From contig JANCRA010000060.1 of the NCBI GenBank assembly GCA_024362935.1, forward strand, positions 1,180,501 to 1,244,500: 64,000 bases of DNA, in the 5' to 3' direction. The stretch is from Setophaga petechia (taxonomy: Eukaryota; Chordata; Aves; Passeriformes; Parulidae). The translations under genes were made by a program, and so were the position numbers. Positions 43,601 through 58,600 of this stretch are shown piece after piece; position 1 is the first letter of the stretch; every line of letters begins with the position of its first letter. The notes under the pieces were generated by a model. The model had not been told where the DNA came from and did no database searches. It saw only the letters and a list, made by a program, of their open reading frames with translations.

Positions 43601-46600
43601 CTACAAAGCAGCAGAGACCCATCTGCAGATGACATTACCTTATCTGAGGCTCACCTGGCTCCCTTTTCCTTAGGAGGAGATTACGGGTAGGAAAGGACTC
43701 GTCTGTGTGTGCAAAGTGAACACGTGTCCACGTGGCAGGAATTCCTGTCCTCACAGCAAGGGTGCACAAAGCAGTCCAGGATGCAGTCCCTGCTTCCTCA
43801 GCCTCCAGCAAACCTCCAGGCTCTGTCCCTTGCCCATGTCTCAGCTCTCAGGAGCGCTCTGCTGAGCTGGACAAAGCTCTGTCCTGTACTTCTGAATGAT
43901 GTGCTGTGCAGCCACAGCACTGGACTCCAGTTTAGTGCTCTCCAAGCCTACTTAATGAGTCCTTTAAATAAAGTGGCTACTTTTGGAGAAGGCAACTGGC
44001 AGCGCAGGTGGCTGGGAAGGGTGAAAAACAGCAAACTCAATGGAGAGTGCAGCAAGTGCCCAAGTGCCCGGAGCCTGCAACCCTGACCTGCAATTCCCTA
44101 CACCCCTGAGGGCTGGACTAAGGACTTCCACTAAGAACAGGTCTCTCTGCCAGCTCTGGCACTTGCTAGGCTCTTCCATAAGCAGCTATCCAGTTACCTT
44201 TTTTTTTCAATTAATCTTGCTTTCTTAGACTACTGCCAGGTCAGTGAGTTAAGAAGCTCATAGAGTGGTCTGGCAAATGCTGGTTCTGTTTCAGAGCCCA
44301 AGAGAAGTGCATGGCGTGGCTGAAGGAAGAGCCTTGCCCTGATCAAAGATCAATTAAACTGATTCACAGCTCATGAAGGGAGGAGACCTGCAGGGGATGA
44401 GGGAGGCTCTATAGGCAGCAGCAAAAGCTCAACTATCAAACAGAAGCACAAACACTAGACTGAGAAAATAATGAGAAAAGCAAAGAAAGCAACAAAAGAG
44501 CTGATGATATTGAAATATGTCTGCAATACAGTCTTTTCTGTAATTACATTTGAACTTGCTGAGTTTTACCCCCAGTTTCCCTATCAGTGATTCAATGTCA
44601 GTTTTTACAGCAAACTTTATTTTCTCTGAAACTTTCCCTGGAGTTTTAGGGCTTTTATCTCAATCTCTGATTGCAAAGGACAAAACCATTTTCAGATGAC
44701 ATACTATTAGTGTACACATGACTCCCCGTCACCTGTTTGTCTCCACAACAGCTCTCCTATGTATCAAAGCCACAGGACAGCATGAGATTTGTGCCCTGGT
44801 GGCCAAGAAGGCCAATGGCTCCTGGCCAGTATCAGGAATAGTGTGACCAGCAGGAGCAGGGAGGTCATTCTTCCCCTGTACTCGGTACTGGTGAAGCCAC
44901 ATCTTGAATATTGCATCCAGTCCTGGGCCCCTCAGTTCAGGAGGGATGTTGAGATGCTTGAGCATGTCCAAAGGAGAGCAACAAGGCTGGTGAGGGGCTT
45001 GGAGCACAAGCCATATGAGGAACGACTGAGGGAGATGGGGTTGTTCAGCCTGGAGAAAAGGATACTCAGAGGTGACCTTATCACTCTCTTCAACTTCCTG
45101 AAGGGTGGCTGTGGTGAGCTGGGGGTCAGTGTCTTTCTCCGGGCAACAACAGACAGAACAAGAGGACACAGTCTCAAGCTGCACCAAGGGAGATACAAGC
45201 TAGAATTAAGGAGGAAGTTTTTCACAGAAAGAGTGGTCAAATACTGGAATCATCTACCCAGGGAGGTGGTGGAGCCACCATCCCACGATGTGTTTAAAAA
45301 CAGACTGGATGTGGCACTTGGTGCCATGATCTAGTTGAGGTGTTAGAACATTGGTTGGACTCGATGATCTTAAAGGTCTCTTCCAACCTAGAAATTCTGT
45401 ATGATTCTGAGATGGAAGCTTAAACTGAAGCTTAGGTATTATGGTTTAGATGACAACACAGTCTCTACACTTATACAACTGCTACCTTAAACTGCCCCCC
45501 AAAAGTTATAATTTAGTTACATTATTACTGGCTTATTACTCGCTCAAATGTGGAGCAGAATAACTCACTTACAGTGGGTACCAGAGCACTCAGTGAGAGA
45601 ACAGGAACTTTGCAGGCTGCACCCTCTGCCTGTGACAAACATACTTTCCTCGTGTCCTTCTTGTAGACAGCCTTCACAGCTGCCTAACTGCTGCTCAGTT
45701 CCAAAACACAATTCTGGCATGTTCACTCCTCGTATTTGCCATCTGCTTGTGTAGAAGTGTTGTGTTGGAAAGTAACAGACACTTCTAGACTCTGGTACGC
45801 TCGGTTTCTTTCTGCTCTCTCCTCACTCTGTATCAGTGTAGTTTGAAAACAGATTCAAGGTTTGTTACTTTGCAGGTGCTCAGTTCCAGCTAATGTCTGA
45901 ATGCTTATCTGGTCTAGTGCGGGGAAGCAGTGATACGAGAAGGTAGGTGGAAAACACATGGCCAGGAGACAACCAGACTTTTGCAAACCTGCAGTCTTTA
46001 AAATAAGGGAGATGAATGTAAGAGAAGGTCATGATCCACAGGTTGTGTTTTGAAGAGCTGAATAGAATTCAATTTTCACTTAGGGACTGAAAACTTTATC
46101 AGAAGTTTTTCTTGTGAACAAAGATATTTTTATATTTTGCCTTTATTTGTATGGTAGGTAAAAATAAACAGCAGCTGCAGCCCACCTGCTGCAAATAGGA
46201 GGTGGGTGCAGAGGCAGTGTGGCTCCCAGAGCCGGCCCTCAGCAGCTGGGGGCACTGCCAGTGCCACACATGCTGCTGAGGCCGGGCCCGCAGCTGCCAT
46301 TGATCCACCCAGAGCATCTGGGATTCACAGCTTCAAACACCAGCAGTGCCTGGAGGTCGGGAATGAGAAGAGCAATGATGAAGGAAGAAGAGAAGGCATG
46401 CAGACCAGCTGCAGCTGTAGGCTGCTGGGAGGACTTTAGGAGCCTGTGCTCATGGAAAAGGATAAAGTGATACAAGTTCTCAAACACTTGCATCTTGTAA
46501 CAGTTTCCCATCTTGCAACTTTCCCAGCTTCCAGCAATCTGTAGGTCCAGTAAGACTTCCTTAACTGGAGGTGTGGTCTTCAACTTCCTGAGGATGGGGC

Positions 46601-49600
46601 TGCAATTGCCCAACACTTGTGCTTTTGGTACCACTCTCCCGCTGTGACCAGAGCAGCTGAACTTTATTAATGTGTGGGGTAAAGAATCATGTAATTCCCT
46701 ATCTCGTATCTGCTGATTTTGCATGAGATCTACTTGCCTTTGGTTTGGAAGCTGGGGAGCAACTGACCCCGTTTCCATATTCCCCAGAAGCAATACCCTA
46801 ACAGCCCGTGACCCTCACATGCTCCTTTCTGGGCTGATGTGCTTGCAACTATCCAGCCAGCCCCAGTACAGCCTCTGACCCTGACCATACGGCCGGTCCT
46901 CCAAAACTGCCGCAGGGAGCTCTGTCCTTGCTGAGCCAAGGGGCCCGGCAGGATGCCAAACACACGCAGGCACATGTTGTGGATGCACAAAGCAGCACAA
47001 TGGAGTTGCTTTGTTCTCTGTTCCTGATGAACAAGGATTGATTTGCTTTGCTGAAAGCCACAAGCCCTGTGCTGACATTGTCACTCATCCCCTGCAACGT
47101 TAAGGTCTTACGCCTCCGGGTTATCATCTGCTCTGAGCCCATGCTTTCATTTTCCACTCCAGGAAGGTTTGACTCAATGTGCAGCACATTTCGCTTACCC
47201 AAAGGCAGATAAGTTTTGTCACTCCACCTTCCATCACTTTTTCCATACCTCTAAAGAGTATATTTAAGCAGCACAGGTCCCAGTACAGACCTCCAGAGTG
47301 CTCCTCAAGTGATCTCGACTATGAAGACAAATGCTGGGTTTTTTTAGTAAGTATTTAATCCATCAGTGGACTTCTCTTCTGACTGCATGGTCTCCTAAGT
47401 CCCTTAAGAGATACGTCTTGAGACTCTTTTTGGTCCTGTCTCTTGGAAATCCAAGTAGGCTGCATTGACTGAATTATCTTTATTTATATCACTACTGATT
47501 CATATGAAGAATTCCAACAGCTCTGCAGAGCAGGACTTCTTCCATTTAAAAACTTACATTACCCTTTCCCAATATTTATCAGTGTCATTGAACCACTGTA
47601 CTCTGCTAATTGTATCAGTCTGTCTGGTATAGTCGGTCAGTGAATTTCCAGAATTCCTCTGAATTCTGATCTGTCTTATAAAATGTCTGGCAGATGAATC
47701 ACTGGGCACCATGGCAGGTTCAACAGAGGAATAATAATAACCTCTCACTTAACGCCTCAACTATTTAATCTTTAAACTTATTTAAAACTCTTGGGTTGAT
47801 ACTTCCAGTTCTGGCAACCTGCTACAAATACATAAATATTATTTTTGTAGAGCCTCTGCAGCAGGCACTGCAGGGTAAGGCAGGATCTGCACTGACTCCC
47901 CACAAAGAGCATTCCAGCACAGTGCTCTCTGTGAGTTGCTCTGTGCCAAGCCTGCATGCAGAAAAAAATTATGTTTAGTTCTTCTGCTATGCCTAGCTGT
48001 AAGCCTCTCTTCCAGGTTCCATTTTGACAGATCTGAAACAGGAAAGTTGGGTTTTTCCCCTTTGCAAATCATCTCTCAACACCCTCTCTGTTCATATATT
48101 TAACCTGTTAGAGTTTATAACCTCTTCCATTTTCTCTAGCTTTTTTAAAAATACTTTGTTTACAATAACCTCCTTGCCCTTCTGTTAGACATGCTGGCTT
48201 TCTGGCACCATTCCTTGTCTCTGCTGCAATGGATAGTGGGCATTTGCTCTCTGCTCAGTTTATGTTCAACAATCTTCTCTATTTCTGTGCAGGCTTTGTT
48301 CTGAACTTTGAGTGCAAAACTAGTGAAGTTTTCTGTGGTTTGCTGGTTAGTTTTTTCCTTTTCCCCAAGGATGTTATGTGGAATACATTATAGTTCCCAT
48401 CGCAGAGCAGCACTTGGAAGGCACAGAATACACTTCTCTGCCCTCAGATTCATGTCACGATGGCTTCTCATGCTCTGGAGTTCCTTAACCTGCTGCTCCA
48501 CAGAAGTTTGTGGCTAAAATGCAGTGTTGTCACCATGTAACAGATGCAACTTGGATTGGCTGACTTCATGATGAAGTGCCACTGGAAAGAGTCCTTCTCC
48601 TGTCCCTCTGCCCTGCCCCACGTCCAGTGAGCTGATGGTCTTATAGAAATCTGTAGGCAGGAGTGCAGGGTTGGGTTCACTGTCCTGTGAGTTTTGCTAT
48701 AATCTCTATAGTGCCAGCTCCTGAGAATCTCTGCTCTTGATCAAAGAGCCCTGCACTTCAGAAGTGTGTGTGTACCATAGTGGTTCAGATACTGGAAAGT
48801 GATAAAACACAACCCAAGAGAAACTTTAAAATATCTGAGATCAAACTCAGACAAGAACTGCTGGAAGGCATTCCTTGCTGGGCATTTGCAGGTCAGATAA
48901 GGCCAGGACATTATTCCATTTGCCCTTAACATTTCTGAATGTTTCTCAAACTGAAGAGGAAAACCCACACCCAACTATGACTGACAAAGCCTAAATCTAC
49001 TGTGGGACTGATTACGGAAAGAAGTAGACACGTGGTAAAAAGGTTCAAATGTAGGAACCATTTCTGACTGCCACCCTCTGCCTTTGGCCAGAGAGGGAAA
49101 CACTGACAGTGCCACTGACAGGTTCCACCTGTTAAAGAATCCATTCAGTGCCAGTAGCTTCAGGTGTAGCTTCAGTGGAACTGCTGGTTGAGCTCTGGAG
49201 GGCCACGAGCCTAAGCTCGCAGGAAGAGGCCATAAAATGAAGAACCTTTGCAGAAAAAGGGCCAAGGACCATCTGTGATTCTGCTATGGAAAACCCGGGG
49301 TAGAAGCAGTAAGAAACCTGCTGTGACTGAGTGTGGGATGTGAGCTGCCAGGGGCTTGGTCCCAGTTCAGGTGGTGTGAGTGACTGCCAGAGTAGCTCTG
49401 GGAGGATTGGACAGGGAAGTTTCCTTAACACCACCAAAAAATTCCCATATTGAGAAAAAACATTCTGAGTGAAGGAGTGAAGCATCCAATGGCAGCTCCA
49501 GAGGTTCTCAATGCCTTGAGCTCCAGAAACTCACAGGAAGCAGAGGTAGCAGTCCAAATTCCAGCTATACTCCCACAAACCCAGGTCACTGTGTGATCCA

Positions 49601-52600
49601 GTACTTAAGTTTTAAAGGTTATTAAAGGCTGAAGTAACCATTTGTTTCACAGTGGGAATGATTACTGACTAGAATTCATATTACCAGTGCTTTTCCATGA
49701 CTATTAAGCTTCTTTTTTGGCATTACCAGATGAGTTTTACTCCCAATGTGAAGCTCTCAAAGTTCAAAATTAGTTCCTTAAAAAATTGAGATTTTATTTG
49801 ATTTGGAGATTGGCAATAAAGAACACATTGTGAAATCCCTTCAAAATTTTTTTCTAACATGAAAACATGGGAGAACACAGAGCAGCAAGGCATCTGTTCC
49901 TTGTACTCTGCTCAAGCTTGCTGAATGTCTGTAGTAGCATAGGGCTAGAAACATCCCCAAAAATCTTTCAACTTAAGGATATTCACTTCCTGGTTCACCT
50001 AAGGCAAAGAAAACTGCCTCTGCTGCTTTGCTGTAAGGTGGAAGAGATGCAGATTACTCAGGGCAGGCTCTCCTGTTTTCACCGACTGTGGCTACAGCTA
50101 TTTACTTTACATCATCTCTGCCAGTCCTGGCAAAGGTGAAAACCAACCACATCATGCTCCTGGGGTAGCCTATCCCAGCCACTAACTACGGAGAGACTAA
50201 AGCAGAGACTCTGTTGTCTTGCTCTCGGCAAGAGCTGCCCTCAAATTTCTACACATTACTAAAACAATACCATAAACTATGACTGTAAGATAAGAAAAAA
50301 ATATTGTAAGACTGTAAAACATCATCACCTGGTAACTCTTCCCATTATAATACTGCCAACTTTAAGGCAGCTCGCAGCTGAGTGCTTCCCAGCCCCTTCT
50401 CAGCGCAAAATTATTTTAGAAATTGTAGAGTTGAAGGAGATGGCTGCATGGGAAGCAAATCAAAATCAGATTTAAAACAACATGTTGAAGTAAATTGGTC
50501 ACTTCCATACAGAGCAGAAATTTATTAATAGAAAACACAATATGATCTATGCAGGAAAGCAACAGTTTCTGGTACTCTGTGCAATTGGATTAAGTGTTAA
50601 ATAAGAGAAATTCTGAGTGCGAATTGAGAGCAGTAGAAGAATGAGATTATCAATCTGCTTACACAAACTCAAATGCATCAGGAGACAGAGTTGCAAGCAC
50701 CTGCTCCAAAGGCAGGTGACGGTGAAGGATGGACTCACTCCCTCTCTGTGGCCCTTGCTAATGCTCAGTGTCAGTAAGCAAGTACTGGCAAGTCACTTCC
50801 AAACACAGATCCTGCCATAGAACAGACATGGGCTTTGCAGTCAAAGGAACTCAGTCAAGTGAGCTATGACACAAGCATGGCTGACAGGTTGGGTTTGTGC
50901 TCCCAAAGCAGAAATCACAAACCCCTACAACCATGCAATGCTGAGACCAGTAAGCAATTCATGACAACATGTCTGAGATGTAGAAAGATGCACTTCTCCT
51001 TCTCCTGCCCTGCCCATGTGTTCCAAAAAGCAGTTAAAACCACAACTTTCTTGCACTCCAGTCAAATATCCAGTGCCATGAGCAAGGCATCCAGCACAGA
51101 CTGAGGAATACATGGTGCTTCTTACTCCTGCTCTGAGAGCAGATCGCCCCCTTCCCCACCTAAGGCAGGAAACTGGACCTGCCAAATCTGTAATAGTTCA
51201 GGGTGAATTATGGCAGCTGAGCTCTGCTGTGTGCAGGGCTGGCAGGGGGGCACTCTGCACTGTTGTTTTCAGACAGCAGAGCGTAAGACTGCAGCCTTCC
51301 CCCTGGGCTGCAACCAGAACAGAGAACCTCTGGCTCTCTCCCATCCCCTGGGCAGTGGACTAAAGATGCCACGACCTGCAGACGCACAGCCTTTGTAAAC
51401 CTGAAGCCTGCACAACAGAGATCTGAATGTGCTAATATACAGGTGAGCCTGAAATAGTTTGTGTGACTGCTAGACCCCAGACAACCTTAACTCCTCAAGG
51501 AACCTGGAAGGTAAGCCAAGGGCCATGTTTCTAGCCAAGGACAGTCCTCCTACTAATATGATGTCCCAGTCTGCATTTCAGTACCTTGCTCAAGACAGTG
51601 AACATCTTAAAATCTCTTGAAGAAGAGAATGCGGGGCTGTGCTCTGTGTCTCCAACTTTTCCACATCCCTGGGAACTAGAACTACATTGAATTAAACCTG
51701 GTAGTACAGTTACTCATTAATTGCTGTGAAATACCATTAATGGATGTTGCATAATGGATGAAAATGGCTCAACGTAAAGCACGTTTATTTGCTTTGCCCT
51801 AAAAACTCACTCACAAGAACGTAAGAAGTACAGGAACTTCAAATATTACAAATGCATAATCACCCCTTCGGCACACTGTTGTCACAGAATACAGAAAGCA
51901 AAACTAATGTTTATGTAAACCCCAGGGAAGGACCGTGCACATTTAGAACTAAGAGTCATGTTTCAGTCCAAATCCAGCTAGTTAAAACTTTTCAGAACTC
52001 AACACGGCACTTTTACAAAAAAAGTGAGGTTTTAGATAGAAAACCAGATGGGAGGAATCACAGGAAAAGCTTCCCAAGAAACATAAATTATGCAAAAAAA
52101 GGAGGCCAAAATAAAATTCTATTTTAGTAATTGTTATCTTTACACTGTTTTTTGCTGTGATGTCAGAAGTCAAAACCAGTACTTCAGTGGTGATGCTAGT
52201 TTTAATAAGATTAGGAGCAGCATTAATCTAGCAGCTATTAAATAGACTTGCTTTCTAGATCAAAACATCTTATGTGTTCTAATTAATTTCACTCTAGCAC
52301 TTTAATCAAAAGAACTCGTTGTACAAATCAGAGGAAAATGGCCCTCAATATCCCAGACAAAATGTTTCAATAGGGATGAGAACAGCTCCCATTGTTCACA
52401 CAAAGAAACCAAATCCTTCTTCAAAAGTGCTAACAGTCTATTTTATCTCAGCACAGTAAACAGAAGATGCCTTAAAACATCTTGTAATCAATGCCACAGG
52501 GTAGCATTCACAAGCTGTCTTAAATGAAAAATGAACACAGTTTCAAAAAATGAGGACAGTTTCAATTCAACCTCTCCAACATCAGGAAATGCACACAGTG

Positions 52601-55600
52601 GAGTATGTCAATAACCTCTCAGCAGCACATACCCTTTTTGACAGCAGAGCAAGTAAAAACAAAGCGAAGAGACTAGGCAAGGATAAGCAAACTTCTAAAA
52701 ATGCAGATTCAAAAAGCCTCAAACTACTTTTAAGTTTACATACTTGCAAAATAACTTCTCTAAAACTGAATCAGTACAAACATGTGCTTATTGAAAAGTG
52801 ACACTTTCAGTAAAAGTAAGTGGTAAAAAATTCCTTATCAAGGTCTGACATTAACTCTGCAAACATTGTGCCGTGTTTTACTCTGGGCACAAGCAACTGA
52901 GTAACTCCACAATTTCCATTCATGCCAGCAAGACAGCACATTTTTATACCAGACAATTTCTTTCCTCCAAGCGTTTATGCATGCCTTGTCCTTTATGTTT
53001 CAGATGAACCCTGCATGTCCTGGACTTACTTATTCACACCTCCTCCTCAAGAGCTTTCTGCATATACTCAGCCAAATCCCAGATTACCTCCACACTCCAA
53101 GCCCCCTTCTGCATGGTGTGTGCTGAAAAGCCAAACACTTCTCTGTCATCCTGTTGGTGGGAAGCAGTAGAGGCAGCTCAAATGATCAAATCAACTAATC
53201 AGATCAAATGCCAGCTTATTTCAGACTGTAACATAACACAGGTTTAGTTGCATAGTTTTACAAATATATCAGCATATTCCTTCATTTCTATTTAAAGCAA
53301 ATAATCTGGAAAAGAAGAGAGAGATGTAGGCTCAGACAGAACATTTACTTCTGAAAGCGGCAGAGGGTCTGCAGATAATAATAAAAGCACAGGTACAGTT
53401 CTATTAACAGTGCAGATTAATTAACAGATCACCATACCATCTGTCCATCAGCATTCCAGACCACTTATTTGACCATCTGCCCATGGACATTGGGAAAAGC
53501 CAAGCCTAGACTTCATTAGGGTTCATACTGCTTTCAAGTAAAATGTAGGTCTCAGATTTAGGTTAATGCTTTTTAGTTCTGAGAATAACCTAAATTCATA
53601 TTGATAAAGACTGCTAAGCCCCCGTGCCAGCTCTCCACTTCATCTCCACTGCAGCTCCCAGATTATGTGGGGTTGTTTACTGACACCCAGGCAATCCGTT
53701 ACGCATCAGGGTTAGCTTTTGTTGCTTGCATATGAACAGTTTAAGAAAACCAGGACAATTGTATCTGGAAGTCAGGCGTACCAGAAAAGCTAAAAGCTTT
53801 CTCACACACATTCACCCCAGAATAACAAACTTCAGAAGTAGGAACAAGAAACTTGTGCTGTTGACTTTGCTCTGATCTGATCCTGGAAAGTTACTCAAAA
53901 ATAAAACCAAACATACAGGGAAATTAACAGAAATTCACAATGGCATTACCCCTTTTCACCAAAGGAAAGACCTTACAAACCTTAAATATACATGTTCCAT
54001 TGAAAAGTAACACGTGTCAAATACACAGAAAATAGTGTGAGAAACCTGCATGCCTGATCCTACACACCTCCTAGAGTCAGTGACAGTGCTAATGACATCT
54101 TCCTGAGATGGGATTAAACTAAACACATTCATAAACATGGCCCAGCTGCGGAGAATATTTTGAAATTCCAGATTTCAGACAGAGGGAGGTCTAAAAGCAC
54201 CACACAACTAACACTGAGGGTGGCTTTTACTCTGGCTGTATCCAAGGAGAAGCTAGGGCAGGAACATCAGTCAGGGAGCTGGGACCCTGAGGTTAGTTCC
54301 GTTGGTTAAGAGCATGGTGCTAATAACACCAGAGATAGTGGGTTCAATATGGGCCATTCACTTAAGAGTTGGACTCAATGATTCTTGTGGGTCCCTTCCA
54401 ACTCAGCACACTCTGTGAAATTCTAGCATAGAGTTACAGCACATGACCTTAAGGCCAAGGGCACAGAGTAATACAGACAAATAAAACAGGATGTGTTCCA
54501 ACAGGGAACATGCTGGATCTGCACTGCTGGCAGGGTTATCAACAGTGCTGACAGAGGCCCACCTTTCCCTCACCACCCCTTTCCCTCACTGCACTGTCTG
54601 CAACCCTGCAAGCACAGCTCAGGATGTGGTCAGCCACAGTCAAAACTACAGCTTTAACTCCATTTAAAACAGCTTTTTTTCAACTGTTAGAAAAATAAAA
54701 AGGTCTGAAATGCAGGTCTCACATCACTGATGCCATGGTCTCATATTGCAAACACTACACTGTATAAGATAATAAAATCTATCTCACAAATTCTTTAAAT
54801 TTTGCCTTAAAACTCACCAGGGCCCTTGCAGATGTTGCTGTTATTGGAACCTGATTGAGAGCTTCACTGCACTGTAACTGGAAATCATCTTCCAGTTATC
54901 AGCTTTCATCAGTCTGTGGCCAGTTTGTGCCTATTCTTGTCAAAGTGAAATCCTCCCCAAGGCTCTTCCTCCCTGTGAAACTCAGGACAAATTAAAACAC
55001 TGCCCCAGCCTAAGTGGGTGGGGCACAAGAAGATGTCCCTTCCTCTGAAAGCCCTGGTAATCTTCTTCATTTCAAATTCCCCTGACACTGGTAAAGCCAC
55101 ACAAGTTTCACAGAGGCCTGGATGTGGCAGCCAGATGTGCTTTGCTAAATTAAAAAGCAGCAGTAATTTTTCACAGGACACAAGTTCAGTCTCCATGTGT
55201 AAGCACAGTTCCTGGTACTAACAACTGAGACAGAAAACCCAAGGATCCAACACAGCATCCATCCTCTCTGGCAGATTTCAGGGACTTAAACCAGCCTTTG
55301 CAGTACTTTCCAGCTACGATGAGGGGGGAATGTCAAGCCAGGTGTGCCCTGAAACTACACTTTGCAGGGAGAGATGCTGGAGGAAGGTGAGGCTGGGACA
55401 ATGTTTACAGTCATGAGAGACATCATGTTAACATCTTGCTTAAAAAAAAAAAAAAAAAAAAGTATTCTACATTAATGATATGGTTTCCCAGAAAGAACAT
55501 CTTGCCTCCTGCCCCACTGTCGCCATGACCACCAGCTCACCAGTGATCTATAGTAAAGCACAGAATCAACAATCCTGTCCTTCCTGGCCTAGCACTCCCC

Positions 55601-58600
55601 AGAGTACCACTCCTTGGCTGCAGACCATTCAGTTTTTCCCAAAGCTCAGCCCTGGAGAGGACAACCACAGCTCTGGGACATGTTGAGCGTGCAGGTTGGT
55701 GACTGCAGTGCCAGGTTTCTGTGGGGTTTGCCCAGCTTCAAATCTGGGGCTCTGTTTAAAGAAAAGTGCAAAGAGGCTTTCCTTGTTGAGGGAAAGTGTA
55801 GAGCCAAAAGGCAGCAGCTACACACAGCTCTGTGCCAGGGCCTCTTTTCCACCTTCCCACTCTGCTCTGGCTCCCTCAAGCCATGCTGCTCACAGCCAGG
55901 CAAGGTGTGGGCACGCCCAGAGCTTTGGTGGGTCAGTAGAGAACTGGCAGCAGAGGCCAATACACAATATATTCACATTCTTCCCAATCCTGGCACACAG
56001 ACCACAGTAGGAAGTGCCTCTGCTGTTTACACTTACTCAGAGGCATTGCACCTATTTTTACCCATTATCCATCTGACATGGGAGCATACTTTACCTCTAA
56101 AGGTAAGAGAAGGTATAGATAGATGGAGAAATGACAGTACAGGAAAGTGTTTTAAACCAATTATCTAACTTTATTTCAAAAGAAAAATCATTGCTTAACA
56201 CTACTGTTGCTTTCCAGAGAAGGAAAAATATGGACTACCTTCATAGGACTGTATTTACTACATTCCTGCTGTGCATAGGCTTGCAAATGGTTTCCTGGAA
56301 CCGCCTACATCAAGAGACTTCTAGTAAATTTATCATGATATTTCCAGCCCCTAGTGCGCTACAGCAGTGCTGTATGACCTGCCCTGTGCTGAGCAGAGGA
56401 CTAGAGACAGAGCAGTCTCCAACTGCTAGAGAGAAACAATAGCCACTAGAAGCGTACCCACGTGCTCAGTGAGAAGGCAGCAGGATAATCTGGTATGGGA
56501 AATGAGCCTGTGCTCCATAAAATGCCCCGGAGAATCCCAGTGCTCTGTTCTGCCTATCATAGAGCACATCCTCTGTCTTAGATGCTGGTGGAGCAATCAG
56601 TTCTACGAAAGGATTATTCCTTTGGCAAGCAGAGCCATTGGGCTCACCTCTGTACCATCAATACACTCCTGGTAAACAACCATGGCTGTGTCAAAACAGG
56701 CCCAACAAAGCAGAGTGCTGTACCTGGGGCAGCTCTCTCACTTCCCTCTCTTCTCAAGACAAGTAGGTAGAGCATGCAAGCTCCTCCTTTCCCAGCCAGT
56801 GAACCAGATGGGACGTGAAAGAACTGCAGTTCTTCAGCACACTGCATTTTTCCAATAAACTGTTATTCAGGAGACCAGCCATCCTGCAAGGTGTTGTGCA
56901 GCCTTTGCAGAGCAGTCAGCACCTCAGAACTCAGAACCTTCATGCTGCTTGGCATGAAAGGGTGAAGGGCAATTTCCATCACTGGATATATTCCAGTTCT
57001 TATTGAACAAACCTTAACAGCAGCTAAAATTAAAATCATCTCTCTCAACATTACTGCTGAGCTATGGGGAGTTACCAACTGATCCTGTCTCCTACACATG
57101 ATCTTACCTGACAGTCGAAGTCCTGGAAGTTGCGAGCTGCATTCTGTTAATGAAAAACAGGAAAAAAGAAAAAAAAAAGAAAAAAGGAGATCAGCACCAT
57201 GCTCCAGAACACCCCCAGTAACAGCATGAAAGCTTCCCATAGAGAACTCTGTTATAGCACAGTTAAGACTGGCTGCAGTCAGGTAAGCAGTGAAATGCAA
57301 GATCTGTACAAGCAAACTCCATGCAAGATCTGCCCACTCCTATACAACAAGGTCCTAGGGCTGTAGGGAGGCTCCCAGTCAAGGGAAGTGAGTACCTGTG
57401 TGCATAGCTGAGAGTGTTCAAGCAGGGAGAGATGCACATAGGAAGGACACGGGCCACAGCTGGGCTGCATGGGACTGGATTTTGTCTATTCCTTGTGTCC
57501 ATTAACAATTTGGATGCAAAACTCCTAAAGGACTACTCCTGGGATCTCACGTACTGAGTGCAGGAAAACAAGCCATGCAGTCAGCTTCTGTGCAGCCACT
57601 GCTGCAGGTATGGGATTGTTCCATGACAGACACAGGGACCTGCAAGCTCCTGAAATCCAAGCCCATGGGAACTGCACGCAGTAGCTCATCATTGACTCTT
57701 CCCAGAGGGTGACCCCTTGCATGCAGGTGAACACAGTCAGTACAGCACCCACTTGCCATCCTGCAGGATAGAAGATCTGCAGGAACCTGTCCATGTGCCT
57801 ATGTGCTTTGTGAAACACTGCCTCTAACCACACAGTAGGTTACATCACTGACAGCTATCAGCAGAAGGCTGAGCAAACCACTTGAGATGGCATCCCAGCT
57901 TAGGGATATGTTTTAGGCATAGCACCCATTATGACTTGATACTGGCCAAATGCCAGGTATCCATGAAAGCCAATGATTCACCCTCTCTTGTTCTCATCTG
58001 GGCAGAGGAGAGGGGAAAAAAAAATTACCAAAGGGCTCATGAGTCTCAACTCATGAGGACTGGGAGAAAACACTCTAAGGGCAAAACGGGTTCAAATTTA
58101 AAGGTGTAACGTAAATTTATTATTAACAGTGTCAGAGGAGGATAATGAGACATAAAAGAAGCCTTTAAAACATCTTGTTTTTCTCCCAGCCCTTTCCTCC
58201 TTCCCACCGACAGTGCAAGGAGACAGGGCATGGGGGTTTCGGTCAGCTCACCACTCGTTTGCTTAGGAAGAGGAGTCTTTTCTTTGCTATGCCATGGGGC
58301 CACTCCCATAGGAGACAGCTCACCATGAACTTCTCCAGCATGGACCTAATCTCACGAGCAGCAGTCTGTCCAAAACTGCTGCGACATGCATCACTCCCAC
58401 AGGCAAACTGTCTTCCCAATACTGATGCGGTGTAAATCACTCATCCATGGGGTGCAGTCCTCTAAGGATGGGCTGCTCTAGTTTGGAAGCAAAGGCTCTG
58501 TCTCTAGAGGCAGGGGTTCTGTCTCCATTTGGGTCTCCCACTGGATCACAGCTTTCTTTGGCATCCACCCACTCTGGCAGGAGCACTTCTCCAATGGGCT

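Noticed and set aside
46239..46793. 184-codon minus frame in NDRG3 intron
   Set aside because: No recognisable domain, overlaps other frames, no splice or promoter context.
54291..54360. tRNA-Ile gene
   Set aside because: The B box and acceptor stem are eroded and the sequence continues into a CR1 tail, so it is a SINE.
55614..56168. 184-codon plus frame
   Set aside because: Intronic, several other phases are open over the same stretch, and no similarity was recognised.
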